A stretch of DNA of 7,358 nt, from contig SLMC01000320.1 in assembly GCA_007133745.1 (NCBI GenBank), positions 1 through 7,358 of the forward strand, given 5' to 3'. The position numbers were made by a program, and so were the translations under genes. Below, piece after piece: positions 1 through 6,193 of this stretch. The notes beneath the pieces are model-generated. The model ran no database searches. It saw only the letters and a list, made by a program, of their open reading frames with translations, and was not told where the DNA came from. This DNA comes from Kiritimatiellia bacterium. GTDB lineage: Bacteria; Verrucomicrobiota; Kiritimatiellia; UBA8416; SLMC01. How positions within the stretch are numbered: position 1 is the first letter of the stretch; every line of letters starts with the position of its first letter.

Positions 1-32
1 CACCCACACACTCACGCACCCACACACTCACA
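1..32. repeat. C/A-rich tandem repeat, 16-bp unit, two copies visible
   Basis: Two adjacent 16-base copies of CACCCACACACTCACR (bases 1-16 and 17-32) match at 15 of 16 positions. The array starts at the first base, so it probably continues to the left. After base 32 the sequence decays into non-repeated A/C-rich DNA. It lies downstream of the leftward kinase gene. The strand has almost no G, giving strong strand asymmetry. No coding role is visible. Confidence 0.75.
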
Positions 33-59
33 AACAATCACGCCTCCAATTTCTTGTTT

Positions 60-122
60 TTTACAGCAGAACGGTTTGATTAAGGCGCTAACGGCTTTCG
101 TATAGCCTTATGCCGCTGTAAA
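60..122 (-). other. Nested inverted repeat around the kinase stop codon
   Basis: TTTACAGC at 60-67 is perfectly complementary to GCTGTAAA at 115-122. Inside it, TAAGGC at 81-86 is complementary to GCCTTA at 105-110. On the kinase transcript this could fold into a two-part stem with the TAG stop (88-90) in the apical loop. No U-run follows the stem on the minus strand, so it is not a canonical intrinsic terminator. It could be a 3'-end stabilising hairpin or chance. A competing pairing, CGGTTT 72-77 with AAACCG 120-125, also exists. Confidence 0.3.
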
Positions 123-1947
123 CCGATTCGGCGTTTTGCCCGGAGGAATGGTCGTCGTTGGCGAACAGAATGAAAAGAACCTGGCCCGTGTAATGCTGGC
201 CGACAGGGATTTGGTAGCGCTTTCTGCCCGGCGCTGCGCCATCGTACTCGTAACCCCGGATCGCGCCGCCGCGGCGGGTTCCGTAGAGTTGAAAAATCCG
301 GTCCGGTCTCGCACTGTTGTTGCGGGAGAGACCAATCCCCTGAAACAGCCCTTCTTGACTGCTGCTGAATTCGAACTCCAGCATCGTAGATGGCCGCAGC
401 GTGTATGAAATCGGATGAGCCCGCCAAACCGGGCCGCGCAAGGTCACAGTACGACCGCCATCGGAAACGACAGCCGTGCCCCGCCCCCCGTACCCCCGGC
501 AGGGCGCCAGTTGTCCGGCATTAATCGTCAAGCTGCGGGCGGGTGTCGCGGGCGTCAAGGCTGGGGCGGTCGGGCGCGGCCTCGGCGGAGGCGTCACGTA
601 GCGGGGCTGCGGGTGCTGGCCCGACCCTTTGCCGGCTCTGATAATGCCCCACCCCAAAAGCACGCCCAATGCCAAAAACACGACCACAACCGCTATCTTT
701 CCCCCTCCGCCGGATTGACCTGCCCCGGTCGCCTCCAAGCGCCCCGTGGTTCGTTTCAGTCCGGACTGGGTGTGATAGCTCGGCCGTCTTCGCCGCTGAG
801 TTGTTTGACGTGTTTTCGATTTCGTCGCGTATCTCCCGCCGGAACGGGGCGCGGAAACGGATTCGTCCGCGAAAGACTGAGGCGCCGAAGACGCAGCGCC
901 CCCTCTTTTCCTGACCTGAGTGGCTCTCCGCCCCACCTGAATTTTCTTGGTTTTGACAGGGCGAGCGCCATCGGCCTTGTCGGGCGCATCGCCTTCCGTC
1001 AAATGTTTCAAGGCCGACTGCAAATCGGCAATAAGCGTACTGTAATCTGAATGACGATGCGACAAATCAAGACTCAGCATGCGGGTGATCACACGTTCCA
1101 CGCTCGGATGGATGTCCGGCCGTATCTCGGACGGAGGCTGCGGCGGCGTTGTCAGACGGGCCTTCAGCACCTCTACGGCGGTCTCCCCGTCGAACGGGGG
1201 GGAACCGGTCAAGGCGTGATAAAGCGTGGCGCCCAGGCTGTAAATGTCCGACCGCTCATCCGTCGGCATGCGACGCACCCGTTCGGGAGAAAGATAGTAG
1301 GGACTGCCCCAAACGCCGCCTTTGACATCCTCGTCGACCAGGCTCGCCAGTCCGAAGTCGATCAGTTTCGCCGTATATTCGGAATTGTATAGAATGTTTT
1401 CCGGTTTGACATCGCCGTGAACCAGCCCTTTTTTTGTTCCCGCCTGAAGCCCTTTGGCGATCTGCAGTCCGGTTTCGACGATGAAACGCTGATCCAGATC
1501 GGCCTCCTGACCCATCAGGAACTCCAGCGAACAGCCGTCCACATATTCCATGACAATGTAAGGCTGGCTGTCCTCTTCGCCAAACGCGTAGATATGGGTC
1601 ACATTGGGATGGTTGATATTGGCGGCGGATTTCGCCTCGCGCCGGAATCGGGCCCGCAAATCAGGATTGCCGCTCAAGGTCTTCAAAAGAACTTTAAGCG
1701 CCACAGGCCGATCCAGCAGCGGATCCAGACCGCGATACACGGCGCCCATGCCGCCGGCGCCCAGCAAATCCAGCACCAAATAATCGGCAAACCGGCCCGG
1801 CACGGTTTTTTGGGCGCCGCAGGACGGGCAGACAACCTTGTGCAATGGCTTTTCGCGAGACAAATCCAGCAACTGCCCGCACTCGGAGCACTTGGCTTCC
1901 CGCAACGGTTCCGCCTTGATTTGAATGGTCAAACTGCCTTGTTCCAT
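88..1947 (-). CDS. Transmembrane receptor Ser/Thr protein kinase with N-terminal zinc ribbon and C-terminal beta-rich sensor domain
   Basis: This is a 619-residue Hanks-type (eukaryotic-like) kinase that should phosphorylate Ser/Thr on cytoplasmic proteins. A four-cysteine zinc ribbon (C20, C23, C40, C43) comes first. The kinase domain spans about 54-315: glycine loop GAGGMGAV 63-70, ATP lysine K85 in VALK, helix-C E104, catalytic loop HGDVKPEN 177-184 with D179, DFG 197-199, and SPE 220-222. All catalytic residues are present, but Gly replaces the Arg of HRD, making it a non-RD kinase. A very basic, Ser/Thr-rich juxtamembrane stretch (about 330-405) precedes one membrane helix (about 417-438). 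Then come a Pro-rich linker (445-470) and a C-terminal domain (about 472-619) with LEFEF, GIGLSRNN, FQLYGTR, YQIPVGQHYTG and FANDD strands. I recognise this as a recurring secreted beta-sandwich type, possibly ligand- or carbohydrate-binding. I chose the ATG at 1947 because GAGG lies nine bases upstream; a TTG at 1953 is possible. It is transcribed divergently from the TPR operon. Confidence 0.93.
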   Translation of the reverse strand: MEQGSLTIQIKAEPLREAKCSECGQLLDLSREKPLHKVVCPSCGAQKTVPGRFADYLVLDLLGAGGMGAVYRGLDPLLDRPVALKVLLKTLSGNPDLRARFRREAKSAANINHPNVTHIYAFGEEDSQPYIVMEYVDGCSLEFLMGQEADLDQRFIVETGLQIAKGLQAGTKKGLVHGDVKPENILYNSEYTAKLIDFGLASLVDEDVKGGVWGSPYYLSPERVRRMPTDERSDIYSLGATLYHALTGSPPFDGETAVEVLKARLTTPPQPPSEIRPDIHPSVERVITRMLSLDLSHRHSDYSTLIADLQSALKHLTEGDAPDKADGARPVKTKKIQVGRRATQVRKRGGAASSAPQSFADESVSAPRSGGRYATKSKTRQTTQRRRRPSYHTQSGLKRTTGRLEATGAGQSGGGGKIAVVVVFLALGVLLGWGIIRAGKGSGQHPQPRYVTPPPRPRPTAPALTPATPARSLTINAGQLAPCRGYGGRGTAVVSDGGRTVTLRGPVWRAHPISYTLRPSTMLEFEFSSSQEGLFQGIGLSRNNSARPDRIFQLYGTRRGGAIRGYEYDGAAPGRKRYQIPVGQHYTGQVLFILFANDDHSSGQNAESVYSGIRLYESR

Positions 1948-1956
1948 GAGCAAACG

Positions 1957-1960
1957 CCTC
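1957..1960 (-). promoter_or_regulatory. Ribosome binding site of the kinase gene
   Basis: GAGG on the minus strand lies nine bases before the ATG at 1947-1945. It supports that ATG over the TTG two codons upstream at 1953, for which the spacing would be only three bases. Confidence 0.6.
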
Positions 1961-1964
1961 GCGT

Positions 1965-2025
1965 AGCGCTAATAAATCGAATCTTTACATACTAAACAGG
2001 GACGCACCCGTATGACAAGCGCTAA
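1965..2025. promoter_or_regulatory. Pair of AGCGCTAA direct repeats, candidate operator sites
   Basis: AGCGCTAA occurs at 1965-1972 and again at 2018-2025, in the same orientation and exactly 53 bp apart, close to five helical turns. Each contains the palindrome AGCGCT. The right copy touches the -35 hexamer of the kinase promoter candidate and the left copy lies in its expected 5' untranslated region. This is a layout expected for a looping repressor or a co-regulator of both divergent genes. That role is inference; no regulator is encoded nearby. Confidence 0.3.
1989..2018 (-). promoter_or_regulatory. Candidate sigma-70-type promoter of the kinase gene
   Basis: Reading the minus strand, TTGTCA (2018-2013, five of six matches to TTGACA) is followed after 18 bases by TAGTAT (1994-1989, four of six matches to TATAAT). 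Transcription would start near 1981, leaving a leader of about 34 bases with the GAGG ribosome site in it. I found no equally good pair for the rightward TPR operon. Confidence 0.45.
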
Positions 2026-2052
2026 AAACAGATAAAAAAAAACTTGCAAAAA
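2024..2052. promoter_or_regulatory. Three phased A-tracts upstream of the TPR operon
   Basis: Runs of A lie at 2024-2028 (five), 2034-2042 (nine) and 2048-2052 (five), with centres 12 bp apart. Regularly spaced A-tracts bend DNA and can act as upstream promoter elements or as sites for nucleoid proteins. They lie between the two divergent genes, nearer the TPR start. The tracts are visible directly; a regulatory role is inferred. Confidence 0.35.
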
Positions 2053-2080
2053 CGATCATCCTGTGCGCAGTATTCAAAAC

Positions 2081-4897
2081 ATGCTAAAGAACGGAAAACG
2101 AAAACGCCTGATTGTCGTCGTCATAACGCTCGCGACGCTATGGACGGGAGTGTCGCCGTCTTTCGGGCAGGCCTCGGTCAACGAACTGTTTCAGGCGGTC
2201 AACCTCAGCATGTCGAAAGGCGCGTTCGCGGATGCCATTCCGGATATCAATCAGCTTATCGAATGGCTTGGCGAGAGCAAGGATGCCGGCGTTAGGCTCC
2301 GTATGCAAGGCGTTTTCTTCAACCTCGGCGTCGCGCATTTCTTCCTGGGCGAATTCGACAACTCCCAAAAAGCCTTCGAGGACTTCAAACGGCGCTATCC
2401 GCGGGGCGTCCGCGAAAATCTGGCGACCGCCGACCTTTTCATTGCCGACTGCCTTCGCTTCAAAGGCCGGTTCAAGGAAGCGATTAAGGCCTACGAAAAC
2501 GCCATGCGCACGCATCAGTACACGTCCATTCTGTTGGCGGACATGCACAGCTCGATCGCCCGCTGCTATCTGGCGGAAGGCGACTGGGCCTCCGCCATGG
2601 AGCCGCTTCAGAAGGTGATCGGACTGTCTTCGGATTTCATTCAATACAACTGGGCGGCCACCCTGCTGGTGACCTCCTACCTCAAAAACCTCGATCTGGA
2701 CAAAGTCTATCCTCTGGTGCCTTTGCTGTTGCAGCGGGATTCGCTGGCCTCGCGCTCCGTCGCTTTCAACATGGCGGCGCTCGAGGCGGGCGACGAGCTT
2801 TTCGCCACCGAACGCTACCGCGAAGCCCTTTGGGTGCACCGCATGGTGTATCCCCACGATCTCGTTGCCGTACGCAGCGAAGAATATCTGGAATCGCTGC
2901 GCCACCGGGCGAACCGTCTCATGGAAACCGGCGGAGACGCCCGCACGCTCATGCGCCTTCAGGAAAGCATCGGCGAACTGGAAGAGGAACTCAAGGCCAT
3001 CGCCCAAATCGACAATTACGACATCGAGCTGCTTTTCCGCGTCGCGCGCGGCTACATGGAACTCTCGCGCTTCTGGGAATCGCGCGAGATGTTTCTCCAC
3101 CTCCATCGCATCGGCGACGCCGAAATGGCCGACGAAGCCCTCTTCCTGGCTTTCCGCAGCTCCTCGGCTCTGCTGCCCTGGACGCGCGCCTACGAAATCG
3201 GCAACATGTACATGGACAAATTCCCTTCCGGCCACTGGTTCCCAATGGTATCGCTGGCCATGGGCCAAATGTACGCCAAGGAACTGAACTGGCCGATGGT
3301 CATCGAGCATTTGACCCGCACGCTCGAAATCAGTCCGGCACACCCCTCGGCGGCGGAATGCATGTTCCTGATCGGCTACGCCGCGTTCATGGAGGAAATG
3401 TTCGACCGGGCGGCGGGGACGTTCAAGCAGATGATGGCCCTGTTCCCGCAAAACGAAATGATCCCCGACGCCACATACTGGACGGCCATGGCGCTGCTTT
3501 TCGACGGAAAATACGACGAAGCCTCCCCCGAATTCGACAAGATTCTGGACCAGTACTCCGACAGCGTCTATCTCGAGGACGCCATGTTCAGACGGGCCGT
3601 CTGCGACTACGGTCAGGCCCAGTTCGAGGATTCCGACAAGCGTCTGGCCGAATTCATCGCCCGATACCCGGACAGCCAGCTGATCGGCGAAGGGACCATG
3701 ATGCGGGGCGATATCGCCGGCGCCTTGGGCAACAATATGGAGGCCGTGGAATTCTATCGGCAAGCCATGACCCACGACCATCTCAATATCGAGCACTACA
3801 ATCATTGCGCCTTTCAAACGGCGACCATACTGCGCGACGCCGAGGAATACGGACGCCTGCGCGCGCACTTCACGCAATACATGGAGCGCAACCGCGAAGG
3901 CTCGAACATGCCCCAAGCCATCTACTGGATCGGTCTCTCCCTATGGAACACCGGCGAACACGAAGGCGCACTGCGCTTCTATCAGGACGCCGTCGAAAAG
4001 TACGGACAAAACCCCCGCGAAATCGGGATCGACCTGATTCTGGACGAATGGATCGCCCGCTCCAAGCGCGGCGGACCGGAAATCGAGAAAAAGGCATGGA
4101 ACAACCTGAAAGTCCATTTGCGCAACGCCGCAGGCAGAGGCCAGCACGCCCTGGTCCTGCGCCTCACGCGCGTACTGCTCTACGATCCCGGCCTGCAGCA
4201 GGGCGAACGCTTCCGCATCATCAGCAACCTGCTGAACGAAGAAAATCTTGAACACGCCAGTCCGGCCGTGTCCCAAGCCATGCTGGAATTCGCCATTGAA
4301 CGCGACCAGCGAGACCTGGCCACTCAAATCGCCCAACACATCATCGACAACTTCACCGAAACGGACTACGCGCTCGATGCGCGCATGACGCTGGCCAATT
4401 TCGCCATCGAGGCCGCCAAGCAAACCGAGAACATGACTGAACGCGACGCCTTGCACGACGAAGCCATTCGGCACATGGACGTCATCCGCTCGATCTATGC
4501 GTCCACACCCGAAGCGGCCCAGGCCCTGATTACGCTCGGATGGCTCTACATCGACAAACGCGATTTCAAAGCCGCCGACGAAGCGTTCACCGCCGTCCTC
4601 GGCCCGCCCGAATGGCGCCCGATGCGACCCGAAGCCCTCTACGGGCGCGGCGAAGCGCTCTTCGCCCAGCGCCAGTTCCTGGAAGCCTCCGCCTATTACG
4701 AACGCATCTATCTGCTCTATTCGCACTACCGGAACTGGACCGCCAAGGCCTATCTCCGCCGGGCCGAATGCCTCCAGCGCCTGTTCGAGTACGATAAAGC
4801 CGCCGAAGTCCTGAACGAAATGCTCGCGGAATCGGATATGGCGGCCATGCCGGAAGGGAAAGAGGCGAAGAAGATGCTCGCAAGCTTGAAACGGTAA
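2081..4897 (+). CDS. Large secreted tetratricopeptide-repeat (TPR) solenoid protein
   Basis: This is a 938-residue protein, probably periplasmic. It begins with a clear signal peptide: a basic run KNGKRKR, a hydrophobic core LIVVVITLATLWTG, and a likely cut after G29 or A31. Almost all the rest is helical repeats with TPR-type spacing of small and aromatic residues, for example around 78-106 (NLGVAHFFLGEFDNSQKAFE), 119-145, 154-183, 387-416, 426-455, 463-492, 498-530, 612-641, 814-843 and 849-880. The hallmark F/Y-x-x-A pairs and the Y-P turns that end repeats (RRYP, ARYP) are plain. No catalytic domain is visible, so a scaffold or assembly role is the safest reading. A GTG at 2063 would add six residues. 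I chose the ATG because it gives a normal-length signal peptide, though neither start has a good Shine-Dalgarno site. Large TPR proteins of this kind are sometimes found near ExbB/ExbD/TonB genes in related bacteria, but none is present here. It is the first gene of a two-gene operon. Confidence 0.9.
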   Translation: MLKNGKRKRLIVVVITLATLWTGVSPSFGQASVNELFQAVNLSMSKGAFADAIPDINQLIEWLGESKDAGVRLRMQGVFFNLGVAHFFLGEFDNSQKAFEDFKRRYPRGVRENLATADLFIADCLRFKGRFKEAIKAYENAMRTHQYTSILLADMHSSIARCYLAEGDWASAMEPLQKVIGLSSDFIQYNWAATLLVTSYLKNLDLDKVYPLVPLLLQRDSLASRSVAFNMAALEAGDELFATERYREALWVHRMVYPHDLVAVRSEEYLESLRHRANRLMETGGDARTLMRLQESIGELEEELKAIAQIDNYDIELLFRVARGYMELSRFWESREMFLHLHRIGDAEMADEALFLAFRSSSALLPWTRAYEIGNMYMDKFPSGHWFPMVSLAMGQMYAKELNWPMVIEHLTRTLEISPAHPSAAECMFLIGYAAFMEEMFDRAAGTFKQMMALFPQNEMIPDATYWTAMALLFDGKYDEASPEFDKILDQYSDSVYLEDAMFRRAVCDYGQAQFEDSDKRLAEFIARYPDSQLIGEGTMMRGDIAGALGNNMEAVEFYRQAMTHDHLNIEHYNHCAFQTATILRDAEEYGRLRAHFTQYMERNREGSNMPQAIYWIGLSLWNTGEHEGALRFYQDAVEKYGQNPREIGIDLILDEWIARSKRGGPEIEKKAWNNLKVHLRNAAGRGQHALVLRLTRVLLYDPGLQQGERFRIISNLLNEENLEHASPAVSQAMLEFAIERDQRDLATQIAQHIIDNFTETDYALDARMTLANFAIEAAKQTENMTERDALHDEAIRHMDVIRSIYASTPEAAQALITLGWLYIDKRDFKAADEAFTAVLGPPEWRPMRPEALYGRGEALFAQRQFLEASAYYERIYLLYSHYRNWTAKAYLRRAECLQRLFEYDKAAEVLNEMLAESDMAAMPEGKEAKKMLASLKR

Positions 4898-4901
4898 CGT
4901 T

Positions 4902-6005
4902 ATGAAAATTACATGGGGCACAGTTCTGTTGATCACCGTATGCGCATGGCCCATGCTCCGCGTCCACGCCCAATCCGCGCCCAAACGGTCGTCATCCAAG
5001 CAGTTGAGACCGGTCACAGCCTACATCTCCGCCAACAATCAGGAACGGCAGGTCACCTTCGTCGCCCGCACGCGGGACAGCATTTCTTTCGTTTTCGGCG
5101 AATCGCCGACCGGCGCCCGCCAAAACATAGCGATCGCCCAGATCGACAACGTATTCTTCAATCTTTCCGCCATCGAACAAGGTGAATTGTACCAGGCTAT
5201 TCGCGACCAGAACTGGGTTCGGGCCGTCCGCTTTCTTTCGCCGGTCATCGCCCCTTTGCTGCCCTATCTCGATCTGCCCGACAACAACGCCGTTGAACTC
5301 GCCTTGTCCATGGGCGACTACATGATGCGGGCCGCCAGCCTGAGACTGCGCAACGCCCGCACCGTCAAGGACCGGGAAACCGCCGAAGAACAGTTCAGAC
5401 GCGCCTACACCGTCCTTCGCCATGTCACCCGCGCCGAATGGTCGTCCGCCGGCCAGATCGCCGACCTGAAAAGCCTCCAGTGTCTGCTGGCCCTGAATCG
5501 CCCGCAAACGGCTCGCAAACTCTTCGAGGATTCGGTCGAACCCATGCCCGGCGACCGGGCCTACGGCCTCTACTGGCTGATCAAAGCCGAGCTGGACGTT
5601 CAAAAGGAAGACTTCCGCTCGGCCATGGATGCCGCCGTCAAGTCGCTCTGCTTCGAAAACAAGAACATCGACACCTTCCCCGACGCCCTCATGATTTCCG
5701 CCCGCTGCTACGAGGAATTCCAGGAATGGTACCGCGCCCGCGACATCTATTACGAGGTGGCCCGAATCTTCCCGAAAACCGACTGGTCGCGCGCCGCCCG
5801 AACTCGGCTTCAGTTCATCTTAGACAAGGAATTGACCAAGGAGGAAGAAAAATCAGCTGTCGAAACCGTGTTTTTCGGGCTCAAGGAAGACATGAACAAA
5901 ATGGTGGCCGATCTTTTGAAGGAAACGGACAAGGACGAGAAAGTCAAGCAGCCGGAAGCCGATGAAGAACCCGCCGAAGACGCGGATTTGAAGGTTTTCG
6001 AATAA
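4902..6005 (+). CDS. Secreted protein with beta-rich N-terminus, TPR-like helices and acidic C-terminal tail; function unknown
   Basis: This is a 367-residue protein whose start lies only four bases after the stop of the large TPR gene. No clear Shine-Dalgarno site is present, so translation is probably coupled. Residues 1-23 are a signal peptide ending in VHA before Q24. Residues about 38-90 look like a small beta domain: strands around VTFVARTRDSISFVFGE and then IAIAQIDNVFF, the pattern of an SH3- or Sm-like barrel in which a charged turn is followed by an IxxIxxxxF strand. From about 92 to 305 the protein is helical with irregular TPR-like repeats, including 221-250 and 262-292 (SARCYEEFQEWYRARDIYYE). 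The last 60 residues are charged: probable coiled helix 308-345, then an acidic tail rich in E, D, A and P. It probably works with the larger TPR protein in the periplasm as a partner scaffold. I do not recognise a named family. Confidence 0.85.
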   Translation: MKITWGTVLLITVCAWPMLRVHAQSAPKRSSSKQLRPVTAYISANNQERQVTFVARTRDSISFVFGESPTGARQNIAIAQIDNVFFNLSAIEQGELYQAIRDQNWVRAVRFLSPVIAPLLPYLDLPDNNAVELALSMGDYMMRAASLRLRNARTVKDRETAEEQFRRAYTVLRHVTRAEWSSAGQIADLKSLQCLLALNRPQTARKLFEDSVEPMPGDRAYGLYWLIKAELDVQKEDFRSAMDAAVKSLCFENKNIDTFPDALMISARCYEEFQEWYRARDIYYEVARIFPKTDWSRAARTRLQFILDKELTKEEEKSAVETVFFGLKEDMNKMVADLLKETDKDEKVKQPEADEEPAEDADLKVFE

Positions 6006-6048
6006 GCCCAAAGAAGCGTATGAATATGGCATCCGCCAATGAATAAAA

Positions 6049-6109
6049 CAAAGGCAAAATCGAAACATCTCTTGTCGCCTTTGGCCTGTGGCATAGAACA
6101 CCCGACAAG
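6049..6109 (+). other. Overlapping inverted repeats that could form an H-type pseudoknot
   Basis: CAAAGGC (6049-6055) is complementary to GCCTTTG (6077-6083). In the loop it would close, CTTGTC (6071-6076) is complementary to GACAAG (6104-6109). Stem two therefore uses the loop of stem one, which is the topology of a classical H-type pseudoknot with stems of seven and six base pairs. It lies in the 188-base non-coding gap between the two rightward gene pairs. No T-run follows, so a simple terminator is not indicated. The pairings are visible; folding and function are inferred. Confidence 0.25.
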
Positions 6110-6132
6110 TGGCAGGCTGATACCCCACGCGT

Positions 6133-6157
6133 ATCCCTTGCATTCTCCTGCAAGGAT
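6133..6157 (+). other. Short hairpin upstream of the small membrane-protein gene, with a loop complementary to its ribosome site
   Basis: CCTTGCA (6136-6142) and TGCAAGG (6149-6155) form a perfect seven-base stem with a six-base loop TTCTCC. Two further pairs, AT with AT, are possible across a one-base bulge. The loop bases TCTCC (6144-6148) are complementary to GGAGA (6181-6185), the Shine-Dalgarno core of the next gene, so a loop-to-ribosome-site contact is possible. No T-run follows, so it is unlikely to be an intrinsic terminator. Confidence 0.35.
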
Positions 6158-6178
6158 TTGGGAAATCACGCCCCCGGA

Positions 6179-6185
6179 AAGGAGA
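6179..6185 (+). promoter_or_regulatory. Strong ribosome binding site deciding the start at 6194
   Basis: AAGGAGA lies eight bases before the ATG at 6194, the best Shine-Dalgarno site in the window. It rules out the in-frame TTG at 6158, which would begin before this site. GGAG (6181-6184) can also pair with CTCC (6190-6193) directly in front of the ATG across a five-base loop, which might partly mask the site. Confidence 0.75.
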
Positions 6186-6193
6186 CCTACTCC

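Noticed and set aside
1417..1995. Rightward open frame of 192 codons antisense to the kinase
   Set aside because: It overlaps the conserved kinase core on the other strand, shows no domain, and runs out into the promoter region.
2063..2080. GTG start six codons upstream of the chosen TPR start
   Set aside because: It has no ribosome site and would lengthen the signal peptide's n-region without need. It is not excluded.
2138..3916. Open frame of 592 codons on the minus strand inside the large TPR gene
   Set aside because: It is fully antisense to a gene with a signal peptide and clear TPR repeats. Its translation is low-complexity (H, V, R, F, G rich) with no domain, as expected when a codon-biased G+C-rich gene is read backwards.
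2830..4251. Rightward open frame of 473 codons in another frame of the TPR gene
   Set aside because: Its product is rich in R, H, P and G with no hydrophobic core, a typical out-of-frame product of a high-G+C gene.
3941..5017. Open frame of 358 codons on the minus strand across the TPR gene junction
   Set aside because: It is an antisense shadow of the same kind. It crosses the four-base gap between two well-supported rightward genes and shows no recognisable domain.
6031..6042. Twelve-base direct repeat ATCCGCCAATGA, also at 6704-6715
   Set aside because: One or two exact 12-base repeats are expected by chance in a window of this size, and the second copy is ordinary coding sequence around a stop/start overlap. 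It looked like possible duplication ends around the low-G+C gene, but the similarity does not extend beyond the twelve bases in a convincing way.
6158..6193. TTG start upstream of the small membrane-protein gene
   Set aside because: It precedes and includes the strong AAGGAGA site, which is ideally placed for the ATG at 6194.
6006..6193. Intrinsic terminator after the TPR pair
   Set aside because: Several stems can be drawn in this gap, but none is followed by a T-run, so I cannot call a terminator. I also saw no convincing -35/-10 pair here.
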